This document shows, piece by piece, positions 52,656 through 61,161 of a stretch of DNA of 64,000 nt. The stretch comes from Belliella baltica DSM 15883 (lineage in GTDB: Bacteria; Bacteroidota; Bacteroidia; Cytophagales; Cyclobacteriaceae): positions 2,625,501 to 2,689,500 of the forward strand of contig NC_018010.1 of assembly GCF_000265405.1 (NCBI RefSeq), written 5' to 3'. The notes under the pieces were generated by a model. The model had not been told where the DNA came from. It worked only from the letters and a program-made list of their open reading frames with translations, and searched no databases. The number at the start of each line of letters is the position of its first letter. The first letter of the stretch is position 1. The position numbers and the translations under genes were made by a program.

Positions 52656-54741
52656 GACCCTTTTTAACCCTTAACGGTTTTAACATTTAACGATTTTAAC
52701 GAGTAACATTCATAACCCTTCTACTCAGTTACTCAATTAACCAGTTAACCAAATAACCAATTAACCAAATAACCTCTTAACCCCTTTAACCCTCTTAACC
52801 CCATTAAAACCACGTTAATCGTATACCGCTCATAAATTTCACACTTACCCCACGTTTAACGTTTTAACATTTAACGATTTAAACAACCTAATTAACCAAT
52901 TAACCTCTTAACCCCTTTAACCCTCTTAACCCCATTAAAACCACGTTAATCGTATACCGCTCATAAATTTCACACTTACCCCACGTTTAACGTTTTAACA
53001 TTTAACACTTAACGATTAAAGAACCCTTTAACCCTCTTAACCCCATTAAAACCACGTTAATCGTATACCGCTCATAAATTTCACACTTACCCCACGTTTA
53101 ACGTTTTAACATTTAACGATTTAAACAACCTAATTAACCAATTAACCAGTTAACCCCTTTAAACCTCTTAACCCTCTTAACCTCTTTAAACCTCTTACCC
53201 TCTTTAAACCTCTTAACCCCCTTAAAAATCACGTTAACCGTTAAGCGTTCACCGTTAATCGTATACCGCTCATAAATTTCACACTTACCCCACGTTTAAC
53301 GTTTTAACATTTAACGATTTAAACAACCTAATTAACCAATTAACCAGTTAACCCCTTTAAACCTCTTAACCCTCTTAACCCCTTTAAACCTCTTAACCCT
53401 TTTCAACTCAATTAACCAATTAACCAGTTAACCAAATAACCCTTTTAACCCCTTAAAAACCACGTTAACAGTTAATCGTATACCGCTCATAAATTTCACA
53501 CTTACCCCACGTTTAACGTTTTAACATTTAACACTTAACGATTAAAGAACCCTTTAACCTCTTAACCCCTTTAAACCTCTTAACCCTTTTCAACTCAATT
53601 AACCAATTAACCAGTTAACCCCTTTAAACCTCTTAACCCTCTTAACCTCTTTAACCCTCTTAACCCCATTAAACCTACGTTAACCGTTAACCGTTCACCG
53701 TTAATCGTATACCGCTCATAAATTTCACACTTACCCCACGTTTAACGTTTTAACATTTAACGATTTAAACAACCTAATTAACCAATTAACTAGTTAACCC
53801 CTTTTAAACCTCTTAACCCTCTTAACCTCTTAACCCCTTTAACCCTCTTAACCCTTTTCAACTCAATTAACCAAGTGTCCACCGTGCCAGTGCGCCGTGG
53901 CATAGCGGAGTTAATACGCTCTAAATATCCTCTCAAAAAACCTCTGCGCCTCAGCGTCTCAGCATGACCATTTAAATCCGCGCAATCCGTTTAATCCGCG
54001 TGAGATAAATCTAAAATCTTCAATCTAAAATCTAAAATCCCTCTCTAATATTTGCAAAACTCACCCAACTCCCTAAATTTGTTCAACCGAGTAAAAAAAT
54101 TACTCACCCCGCTAGGCACCCCCATTGTGACCGAAAGAGCGAAGCCGTGGAAAGAAGATATTAGACGTAAGACAAAAGACACAAGATTTAGGTTTCCCCC
54201 CGTCATTTCGACCCCTATGTCATTTCAATCCCTACGTCATTTCGACGGAACGGAGGCCTGCCCCGTAGAATTACGGGAAAATTTCATCTAGTCAAAAAAT
54301 TTGACCCCCTAAGCAATTAACCAGTTAACCAATTAACCAGTTAACCCCTTTAAACCTCTTAACCCTCTTAACCTCTTTAAACCTCTTTAAACCTCTTAAC
54401 CCCTTTAACCCTCTTAACCCCATTAAAACCACGTTAATCGTATACCGCTCATAAATTTCACACTTACCCCACGTTTAACGTTTTAACATTTAACACTTAA
54501 CGATTAAAGAACCCTTTAACCTCTTAACCCTTTTCAACTCAGTTAACCAGTTAACCAATTAACCAGTTAACCAAATAACCCTATTAACCCCTTTAACCTT
54601 TATCCTTTAACCTCAGTTACTCAATTAACCAGTTAACCAATTAACCAATTAACCTCTTAACCCCTTTAACCCTATTAACCCTCTTAACCCCTTTCCCCTT
54701 TCACCTCATTTACCCACTAATCCGCCTTTAATCTAACAGAT
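52656..54741 (+). repeat. TTAACC-rich repeat array with a 56-base core in seven copies
   Basis: About 2.1 kb built from TTAACC, CTCTTAACC and CCCTTTAAACC words with almost no G on the plus strand. Embedded is a near-invariant core starting CGTATACCGCTCATAAATTT and ending GTTTTAACATTTAAC at 52820, 52951, 53062, 53260, 53477, 53706 and 54439. Two tails follow: GATTTAAACAACCTAATTAA (copies 1, 3, 4, 6) or ACTTAACGATTAAAGAACCC (copies 2, 5, 7). Spacing between cores varies from 111 to 733 bases. A stretch at 53870-54300 lacks cores and contains CATTTCGA words and hairpin copy 2. No gene. Confidence 0.88.
54256..54285. repeat. CCCG...CGGG hairpin repeat, copy 2
   Basis: GCCTGCCCCGTAGAATTACG with GGAAAATTTC. 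The arms change together (CCCGTA / TACGGG), so base pairing is conserved across copies even where sequence differs. Confidence 0.75.
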
Positions 54742-54809
54742 TTACCTACAAAACTCAATACAATGACTATACGTTATTTTTAAATGTAATCATTGACTAA
54801 ATTTACAAC

Positions 54810-55034
54810 ATGAGCGATAAAGAAATAACAGTCGAAGACCTTAACAAACTCCAAAAAAAGGCAAGTGACAATGCTATCAAACTTAATAAAGCCATGGGAA
54901 TGACTTATTTGGTAGTTAGAAATAACAAACTCATTCAAATAGAGCCGGATGGGAAAGAAACAATTATCGGCAAACCCGAATTTGGCACTAAAAGAATTGA
55001 AAAAAAGCAAATAACGCTAAAGCCAAGTGCCTAG
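54810..55034 (+). CDS. Small protein upstream of zeta-like kinase, possible antitoxin
   Basis: 74 residues (MSDKEITVEDLNKLQKKASD), helical and charged in the first half, then VVRNNKLIQIEPDGKETIIG, which resembles a beta strand pair, and a basic tail. It overlaps the start of the zeta-like gene by 8 bases, the arrangement of a toxin-antitoxin pair with the antitoxin first. Sequence family not recognised; the role is inferred from position, overlap and size. Confidence 0.7.
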   Translation: MSDKEITVEDLNKLQKKASDNAIKLNKAMGMTYLVVRNNKLIQIEPDGKETIIGKPEFGTKRIEKKQITLKPSA

Positions 55035-55752
55035 GAAATTCAGAATGTTTGCAGGTCCTAATGGATCAGGTAAATCAACCCTAATCCAAGAGGTTAAAAA
55101 GAATTATAAAGTAGGAATTTTTATAAATGCTGATGAAATTGAAGCACAACTTAACCAACATAAATTCTTAAATACTAGTGCTTACAGCAATAAAATTATC
55201 CAACAAAAAGAGTGGGAGTCATTTATAAATACAATAAAAATGACTGACCCTAGAGTAGGGGAGCAATTACCAATTATTAATTTCACTGATGAATTTCTTA
55301 TATGTAAAAATGGGTTAAATAGCTACCATGCAGCTCTAATTGCGGAATTTTTTAGAATTAAACTACTTGAAGACGACAAAACATTTTCATTCGAAACTGT
55401 AATGTCGCATCCATCTAAGATTGATTTCCTTAAAAAGGCTAAGTCAGCAGGTTTTACGACCTATTTGTACTTCATATGTACGCAAGATTATAAAATTAAT
55501 ATTCAAAGAATTATCAACAGAGTTGAAAATGGGGGGCATCACGTAGATGAACAAAAGACAATTCAACGATACTATAGATCCCTGGAATTACTATACGATG
55601 CTTTTATTATCGCTGATAGAGCTTTCGTAATAGATAGTTCTAATAGAAACCGAGATGTTATTGTAGAGAAAAATAAAAACAAGATTACTATCCATAATCA
55701 AAACGCACCCACATGGGTAGCAAAATATTTGTTGGATAAATTTAACATTTAA
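55027..55752 (+). CDS. Zeta-toxin-like P-loop kinase
   Basis: 241 residues from GTG 55027 (MPRKFRMFAGPNGSGKSTLI); an ATG at 55045 would cut the first strand. Walker A GPNGSGKST at 10-18, NADEIEAQL (the acidic residue of zeta-type kinases), SFETVMSHPSKIDFLKKAKSAGF and RVENGGHHVDEQKTIQRYYR (the Arg-containing lid, where zeta toxins bind phosphate). In that family the enzyme phosphorylates UDP-GlcNAc and blocks wall synthesis. Uncharacterised relatives are often labelled zeta toxin without evidence of toxicity. Coupled to the upstream small gene. Confidence 0.85.
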   Translation: MPRKFRMFAGPNGSGKSTLIQEVKKNYKVGIFINADEIEAQLNQHKFLNTSAYSNKIIQQKEWESFINTIKMTDPRVGEQLPIINFTDEFLICKNGLNSYHAALIAEFFRIKLLEDDKTFSFETVMSHPSKIDFLKKAKSAGFTTYLYFICTQDYKINIQRIINRVENGGHHVDEQKTIQRYYRSLELLYDAFIIADRAFVIDSSNRNRDVIVEKNKNKITIHNQNAPTWVAKYLLDKFNI

Positions 55753-55860
55753 AAAAAAATGACTACTAAAAACTCAATTCCTCAATAAACACTTAACCTT
55801 TAACGGTTAACAGCCTTAACCTCTTAACCCCTTTAACCCTATTAATCCATTATCGATAAT

Positions 55861-56088
55861 ATGGAATGTTCTATCTGTAAAAATGGTGAAACTGCTTCAG
55901 GTTTCGTAACTGTCACGCTAGAGCGTGGTGGAACAATCGTTTTAATTAAAAATGTTCCAGCTGATGTTTGTCAAAATTGCAATCATTATTATCTAGATGC
56001 CCAAACCACAAAAATGATTTTAGATAAAGGCCAGGAAGCTTATGACAAAGGAGCTGAATTAGAAGTTGTAAAATTGAATGTAGCCTAG
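55861..56088 (+). CDS. YgiT-type zinc-finger protein, orphan
   Basis: 75 residues with two CxxC pairs, ECSICKNG (Cys3/Cys6) and DVCQNCNHYY (Cys37/Cys40), the treble-clef domain of MqsA/YgiT antitoxins, followed by a helix TTKMILDKGQEAYDKG. It lacks the C-terminal HTH of MqsA. In Bacteroidota such genes usually follow a DUF4258 toxin gene; here the upstream 110 bases are only TTAACC-type repeats, so the partner seems lost or absent. Confidence 0.85.
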   Translation: MECSICKNGETASGFVTVTLERGGTIVLIKNVPADVCQNCNHYYLDAQTTKMILDKGQEAYDKGAELEVVKLNVA

Positions 56089-56125
56089 AGAAAACCTGAT
56101 CCTTAAGTTTACCTCCCATCAACTT

Positions 56126-56150
56126 GCCTCGTAGAATTGCGGGAAAATCT
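56126..56150. repeat. CCCG...CGGG hairpin repeat, copy 3
   Basis: GCCTCGTAGAATTGCGGGAA, slightly eroded on the left arm, continuing ATCTCGTACTTTCATCA as in copy 1. It begins 38 bases after the YgiT-type gene. Confidence 0.65.
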
Positions 56151-56239
56151 CGTACTTTCATCACTACCTACACCCGAAATATAAGGACCCTATTTATAAT
56201 AAACCGAGATATCTCACTCTGTTCGATATGACGTCCCTA

Positions 56240-56540
56240 AGATACCATTTCAACCACTAACCCAACCTTTAACCTTTCTTACCCGCCGTGATTTCCTCCT
56301 GCAAGGGAGACCGGGATGCTCAGTTACTCAATTAACCAATTAACCAAATAACCCTCTTAACCCCTTTAAACCTCTTAACCCTTTTCAACTCAATTAACCA
56401 ATTAACCTCTTAAACCCTTTAACCCTCTTAACCCTTTTCAACTCAATTAACCAATTAACCTCTTAACCCCTTTAAACCTCTTAACCCTTTTCAACTCAAT
56501 TAACCAAATTATCCCTTTTCTCTTAGTTATTCCCCATTCC
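56240..56540. repeat. TTAACC-type G-poor repeat run
   Basis: Further CTCTTAACCCCTTTAAACC words and CAACTCAATTAACCAA blocks, repeated about three times, before the HTH-nucleotidyltransferase gene. No core copy. An isolated GCCGTGATTTCCTCCTGCAA segment at 56285 looks like another small intergenic repeat. Confidence 0.75.
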
Positions 56541-57047
56541 TTGCTAGACTCCCTCGTAACTTCCAAAACCCGCATCAAACTCCTCCTCAAATTCTTCTCA
56601 CATAAGAATTCAGGATACCTAAGGGCACTCGCAAAAGAATTCAACGAATCGACCAACTCAGTTCGTGTCGAACTCAATAGACTCACTGATGCAGGACTGC
56701 TGACAACTGAAGAGGAGGGAAGGCTCAAAGTCTATAAAGCCAACGAACAACACCCCTTCTTCTCGGAAATATCAAATATGGTGGCGAAGTTTCTTGGACT
56801 CGACGAACTCATGGAAAAGATCGTCCGACGTATGGGACCCGTACAAAAAGCATACATCATCGGCGACTATGCCATGGGTATCGACTCCGGAGAAATAGAA
56901 ATTCTACTTATCGGACAAGATCTCGACCTTGATTACCTCGATTTCCTCAGAGACAAAACCTACGAGAAACTCCAACGCAAAGTCAAAGTCACCATCCAAG
57001 AATCCGACCCCGGTGAAGGAGTGGGCATCATGATCTTCGGAGGGTAA
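56541..57047 (+). CDS. HTH/nucleotidyltransferase-like regulator at the head of the glycan cluster
   Basis: 168 residues starting at TTG (MLDSLVTSKTRIKLLLKFFS). Residues 1-70 form a winged helix (YLRALAKEFNESTNSVRVEL and LTDAGLLTTEEEG). From about 85 a nucleotidyltransferase-like part follows (VQKAYIIGDYAMGIDSGEIE, LLIGQDLDLDYL) with degenerate catalytic residues. Genes of exactly this shape stand first in Bacteroidota exopolysaccharide clusters and are thought to regulate them. Base composition is richer in G+C than the surrounding repeats. Confidence 0.8.
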   Translation: MLDSLVTSKTRIKLLLKFFSHKNSGYLRALAKEFNESTNSVRVELNRLTDAGLLTTEEEGRLKVYKANEQHPFFSEISNMVAKFLGLDELMEKIVRRMGPVQKAYIIGDYAMGIDSGEIEILLIGQDLDLDYLDFLRDKTYEKLQRKVKVTIQESDPGEGVGIMIFGG

Positions 57048-57137
57048 TCACTTGAACTGTACCAAGTACGATGTGCAAAGTACAAAGATAGACTCATCCT
57101 GTCATTTCAACCCCCTTGTCATTTCGAATGTAGAGAG

Positions 57138-57165
57138 GCCTGTCCCGCAGAATTGCGGGAAAATC
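57138..57165. repeat. CCCG...CGGG hairpin repeat, copy 4
   Basis: GCCTGTCCCGCAGAATTGCG with GGAAAATC, after a CATTTCGAATG word like that preceding copy 2. Confidence 0.75.
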
Positions 57166-57202
57166 ACTTACTAGCATTCCAACAAATACCTGAATCCCAA
57201 TT

Positions 57203-57224
57203 TTGTATAGTCCAGTAAACAATT
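57203..57224 (+). promoter_or_regulatory. Third ATPase-type operator-like dyad
   Basis: TTGTATAGTCCAGTAAACAA, the same dyad as at 51315 and 51348, in the 400-base gap before wbqC-like gene. No ATPase follows; the only frame is a 29-codon one at 57277-57366. Its presence suggests either a lost ATPase gene or a second target of the same regulator. Confidence 0.6.
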
Positions 57225-57448
57225 TTATAATTTTTTTGCACACCCCACTAAACAAAATCTATTGAATCAAATATTTATGGATACAACCCTAAAAAGGTAT
57301 TCTGTATTCAAAGTTTTTGAGGTAATAAGCTTAATGAAATTTATCAATCATTTTCAAGTAAGTTAAAGCTTAACGATTTTAACAAATAACATTTCAATCA
57401 GCATCTCATTGATAATCGATACCAGTCGAACTCTCCCTAATCCATACC

Positions 57449-58132
57449 ATGAAAGTCGCCATTAGCCAGTCTAATTACATTCCTTGGAAAGGGTATTTTG
57501 ATTTGATAAATTCAGTCGATCATTTTATTTTTTATGACGATATACAATACACCAAAAGAGATTGGAGAAATCGCAACATCATCAATACTTCAAATGGTAG
57601 CCAATGGTTGACAATTCCTGTTTCAGTAAAAGGAAAGTATGAGCAGAAAATTTCTGAGACTACTACTGTTGATAATTTATGGAAACAAAAACATTTAAGT
57701 ACTTTGCTCCATGCATATAAAAAAGCACCTTTTTTTGGAGAAATCTATCAGCTATTAAGACCACTTTACGAGGATCAAGAAACTAATTTATCAAAAATCA
57801 ATCAACGTTTGATTCTTTCAATATGTGCCTATTTAGGTATAAATACAAAGCTTTCTTCCTCCTCTGAATATGTCTTTCAAGGAAATAAAACTGAGAAATT
57901 AATAAATATTATCAAACAGGTAGGTGGAAAAACCTATCTAACTGGACCTGCTGCAAGAAGCTATATTGATGAAAGCCTGTTTCAAGCTGAAAATATAACC
58001 CTAAGATATTTTGAATATGGGCCTTATCCTATTTATGATCAATTGAATGATGAATTCAATCATCAGGTGTCTATTGTAGATTTGTTATTTTTCAAAGGTC
58101 CTAATAGTGGGGCTTATATCTTTAAAAAATGA
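57449..58132 (+). CDS. WbqC-family protein
   Basis: 227 residues beginning MKVAISQSNYIPWKGYFDLI with FIFYDDIQYTKRDWRNRNII, the WbqC hallmark. These proteins sit in O-antigen and capsule clusters and are believed to take part in making acylated amino-sugars; the reaction is not established. First of four tightly coupled genes; the NeuD-like gene overlaps its stop by 4 bases. Downstream SSEYVFQGNKTEKLINIIKQ and AARSYIDESLFQAENI are also family typical. Confidence 0.92.
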   Translation: MKVAISQSNYIPWKGYFDLINSVDHFIFYDDIQYTKRDWRNRNIINTSNGSQWLTIPVSVKGKYEQKISETTTVDNLWKQKHLSTLLHAYKKAPFFGEIYQLLRPLYEDQETNLSKINQRLILSICAYLGINTKLSSSSEYVFQGNKTEKLINIIKQVGGKTYLTGPAARSYIDESLFQAENITLRYFEYGPYPIYDQLNDEFNHQVSIVDLLFFKGPNSGAYIFKK

Positions 58133-58731
58133 AAAGGATAGCAATTATTGGAAGCGGAAGTTTAGGCATTCAATTTCAACATTGGATTGAAAATTACTCC
58201 AATGATGAATTTGTTGGCTATTTTGATGATTTCTCAAAACATGAAAAAGTTCTTGGGAAAATCGATGAACTCTTTTCTCAACAAGATGCATTTGATGAAT
58301 TGCTGATTGCTATAGGGTACAATCATTTAGCATTTAAGCACCAATTGGCTCAAAAAATCAAGGCCTTTGAAATTCCTTTTTACACATTCATTCATCCCAC
58401 TGCTTATGTAGATTGCACAGCTACCATAGGTATGGGGTCTGTAGTCTACCCAAACGCGACGATTGACCAAAGAGTCACAATTGGTGAACACACTGTTCTA
58501 AACAATGGTGTAATCATTTCTCATGATTCCTCTATAGGTGATTGCAGTTTTTTAGCGCCCGGAGTTCAAGTATCAGGTAATGTTAGCATTGGCCATTGTT
58601 CATTTATCGGAACAGGTACCATTTTGAAAAATAACCTTGAGATAGTACCTCATACGATCATTGGAGCTGGATCCTTAGTTTTACAGACTATTGCAAGACC
58701 AGGAACTTATTTTGGACATCCTATAAAATGA
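58129..58731 (+). CDS. NeuD-like sugar O/N-acyltransferase (left-handed beta-helix)
   Basis: 200 residues. N-terminal nucleotide-sugar-binding fold KRIAIIGSGSLGIQFQHWI, then hexapeptide repeats (TIDQRVTIGEHTVLNNGVII, VSGNVSIGHCSFIGTGTILK) and catalytic His near IIS-HDSSIG, ending in GTYFGHPIK. Transfers an acyl group (acetyl or longer) to an amino-deoxy sugar made by the aminotransferase in the cluster. Coupled by 4-base overlaps on both sides. Confidence 0.9.
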   Translation: MKRIAIIGSGSLGIQFQHWIENYSNDEFVGYFDDFSKHEKVLGKIDELFSQQDAFDELLIAIGYNHLAFKHQLAQKIKAFEIPFYTFIHPTAYVDCTATIGMGSVVYPNATIDQRVTIGEHTVLNNGVIISHDSSIGDCSFLAPGVQVSGNVSIGHCSFIGTGTILKNNLEIVPHTIIGAGSLVLQTIARPGTYFGHPIK

Positions 58732-59657
58732 CCATGACCTATTCGATTGTAATTCCTGTTTTTAGAGCGACAGCTAGTTTAGAGGTCATTTACCTGAAAT
58801 CCAAGGAACTGCTTGGTAAACAGTTTTCTAAGCTTATTTTAGTTTTTGACCAAGGGAAAGTCGATTCCTGGAATAAAATAGAAGAACTGGCAAACCGCTA
58901 CCCTGATATAATAGGGATTCAATTAAACAGGAATTTCGGTCAGCATAATGCAACTATTTGTGGATTTCAATATGTAGATTCAGAATACCTGATCACCATG
59001 GATGAAGACTTGGAACATCATCCAACAGATATATTAAAGTTAATTATAAAACAAAAAGAAGAAAACGCAGATATCGTTTATGCCCATCTTTTAAATCGCT
59101 CTCACAATTCTTTTAGAAACATTACATCAAAAATCCTAAATACCCTTCTAAAATTGGGCATGCCAGAATTACATCCACACTACAGTGGATTCCGGTTGAT
59201 TCGGACGGATGTTGCCAAAGGCGTTCTAGAAATGAGAAGTTCTTACACCTTTTTGGATGGATATCTCACTTGGGTGACGACCAATGTAGTAAGTGTTGAT
59301 GTGGAGCATGGAAGAAGTCAGTCTGGAAGAAGTTCTTATAAACTCAAAGATCTGATCAGGCATTTTATCAATATTTTTGTAACCTTCTCTAGCTTGCCAA
59401 TTCGACTACTGACCTCGCTTAGTTTCTTGCTATTTGCTTTGAGCTCTACATATGCTGTTGTAATTATCTTCAACACCCTGATGTATGATACCTATGCAGC
59501 AGGATTCCCAACTTTGATTACCATGCTAGGATTCGGTTTTGGGGCTATTTTGCTAGGTCTTGGGATCATTGGAGAATACATTCAAAGGATTAATTTGAAG
59601 ACAACTCACCGCCCTGTCTTTATTGTCAAAAACACACTGAATAGCCCAAAGCGCTAA
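58728..59657 (+). CDS. Glycosyltransferase family 2 with two C-terminal membrane helices
   Basis: 309 residues resembling GtrB/ArnC/DPM1-type transferases that move a sugar onto undecaprenyl phosphate. N-terminal YSIVIPVFRATASLEVIY, nucleotide-binding GQHNATICGFQYVDSEYLITMDEDLEHHPTDI (DxD-type acidic residues), HGRSQSGRSSYKLKDLIRHF, then helices LTSLSFLLFALSSTYAVVIIF and MLGFGFGAILLGLGIIGEYI. Membrane protein facing the cytoplasm. Overlaps its neighbours by 4 and 1 bases. Confidence 0.88.
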   Translation: MTMTYSIVIPVFRATASLEVIYLKSKELLGKQFSKLILVFDQGKVDSWNKIEELANRYPDIIGIQLNRNFGQHNATICGFQYVDSEYLITMDEDLEHHPTDILKLIIKQKEENADIVYAHLLNRSHNSFRNITSKILNTLLKLGMPELHPHYSGFRLIRTDVAKGVLEMRSSYTFLDGYLTWVTTNVVSVDVEHGRSQSGRSSYKLKDLIRHFINIFVTFSSLPIRLLTSLSFLLFALSSTYAVVIIFNTLMYDTYAAGFPTLITMLGFGFGAILLGLGIIGEYIQRINLKTTHRPVFIVKNTLNSPKR

Positions 59658-60814
59658 TGGATTCCAGAATCAAATTCCCATTTAATAAGCCCTATATGAC
59701 GGGAAACGAACTGAAATACATTCAGCAAGCTGTCACATTAGGGAAAATTTCTGGGAATGGAGAGTTTACAAGCCGTTGTCAAACCTTCTTCGAAAATCGG
59801 TACAGCTTCCACAAATGCCTCCTCACCACCTCCTGCACGGATGCACTAGAGATGTCGGCGATCTTGCTCAACATCCAACCGGGTGATGAGGTCATCATGC
59901 CCAGCTTTACCTTCGTCTCCACGGCCAACGCCTTCGTCCTTCGTGGCGCTAAGATTAAGTTTGTGGACAGCAAAGCCGAGCATCCTAACATGGATGAAAT
60001 GCAAATCGAAGCACTGATCACTCCCAAAACCAAAGCGATTGTGGTAGTGCACTATGCAGGAAAACCCTGTGAGATGGATACGATCATGGACATCGCTGAG
60101 CGACATGGACTCTTTGTCGTGGAGGATGCCGCACAGGCCATAGACAGCTACTACCATGGCAAACCACTAGGAAGCATCGGCCACCTGGCAGCCTTCAGCT
60201 TCCACGAAACCAAAAACATCCAGTGCGGAGAAGGAGGGATGCTCGTCATCAACGATCCCCAATTCGCCAAGCGGGCAGAGATCATCTGGGAAAAAGGAAC
60301 CGACAGAGCCGCCTTCTTCAGAGGGGAGGTCAACAAATACGGATGGGTGGATATGGGCAGCAGCTTCCTACCCTCAGAACTCCAAGCGGCTTTCTTATGG
60401 GCGCAACTCGAAAACCTCCAAGATATCCAAGCCAAACGCCAAGCCATCTGGCAGGATTATCAAGGTTTCTTTTCAGAGGATGCGCAGCAGCCAACAATCC
60501 TAAGCGACAAGTACCTGAAAAAATTCACCAAAGGGATAGAAGAAGCCCAACTCACTGAAAAATACAAGGTCTGCACAGAAGACAGCTCACCCAATGCACA
60601 CCTCTTCTATCTAATCTTCGAGCAACTGTCCCAGAGAACAGCTTTTATCAACCAAATGAAAGAGCAAAATACACTCTGTGTTTTCCACTATCAGTCTCTA
60701 CATCAAAGCGACTTTATCAAAGCCTACCAAGGAGAAAATCAAACAACACTCCCAAATGCAGATCGGTATTCGGATTGCCTAGTGAGGTTGCCTTTGTTTT
60801 ATGAGTTAGGGTAA
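59657..60814 (+). CDS. WecE/RffA-like sugar aminotransferase, probably clipped at the C-terminus
   Basis: PLP-dependent DegT/DnrJ family enzyme placing an amino group on a dTDP-4-keto-6-deoxy sugar. FNKPYMTGNELKYIQQAVTL start, TTSCTDALEMSAILLNIQPGD, VVHYAGKPCEM, VVEDAAQAI and catalytic Lys186 in SFHETKNIQCGEGGM. 385 residues end in LVRLPLFYELG without the usual last helix; a GC-rich hairpin lies 34 bases beyond. The 60 bases at 59821-59880 are 34 G/C by my count, against about 40 percent at the gene start and 22 percent in the FkbM gene. That marks the body as horizontally acquired or recombined. Confidence 0.88.
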   Translation: MDSRIKFPFNKPYMTGNELKYIQQAVTLGKISGNGEFTSRCQTFFENRYSFHKCLLTTSCTDALEMSAILLNIQPGDEVIMPSFTFVSTANAFVLRGAKIKFVDSKAEHPNMDEMQIEALITPKTKAIVVVHYAGKPCEMDTIMDIAERHGLFVVEDAAQAIDSYYHGKPLGSIGHLAAFSFHETKNIQCGEGGMLVINDPQFAKRAEIIWEKGTDRAAFFRGEVNKYGWVDMGSSFLPSELQAAFLWAQLENLQDIQAKRQAIWQDYQGFFSEDAQQPTILSDKYLKKFTKGIEEAQLTEKYKVCTEDSSPNAHLFYLIFEQLSQRTAFINQMKEQNTLCVFHYQSLHQSDFIKAYQGENQTTLPNADRYSDCLVRLPLFYELG

Positions 60815-61161
60815 ATTACTCCCTTCGGTCGAGTTGGAAGTAGCTTGTCCGCTACGCCTCGGCGCACAGGCGTGGCGGATTGGAAGGGTTTCAGTAATTA
60901 GTAGGTAGACTGGTCTATTTACTAATAACGAGGACATTTCAAACATTCCCAACATTTGGAACATTATCAACATTTCAAACATTACCAACATTTCAAAGAT
61001 TGACAACCACGACAACCTGAAAGCCTCAACATCCCTAAACAACAAGAGCAACTTTACAATAATTTCAAGTGTCCTAAATAGCGCCTAATATTCAAAATCT
61101 TAGCTTAATTAATAAAAATCTCTAGTTCGTAAATGTCTAGCCTTTTATCAAATCAAAAAAA
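60815..61161. other. Intergenic region with a REP-like hairpin and ACATTTCAAA repeats
   Basis: 60848-60858 (TCCGCTACGCC) pairs with 60869-60879 (GGCGTGGCGGA), an 11-bp GC-rich stem with one G-U in AT-rich DNA. 60940-61010 repeats AACATTTCAAACATTACC with small changes. No gene-like frame; it separates the aminotransferase block from a strongly AT-rich glycan block. Confidence 0.65.

Noticed and set aside
52656..54741. CRISPR array
   Set aside because: Cores are 56 bases with spacers of very unequal length made of low-complexity words, and no cas gene is near.
52656..54741. Telomere-like or linear-replicon end because of TTAACC words
   Set aside because: The array is internal, degenerate and flanked by ordinary genes; nothing indicates a chromosome end.
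57277..57366. 29-codon frame after the third dyad
   Set aside because: Too short and without pattern; kept only as a hint of a lost gene.
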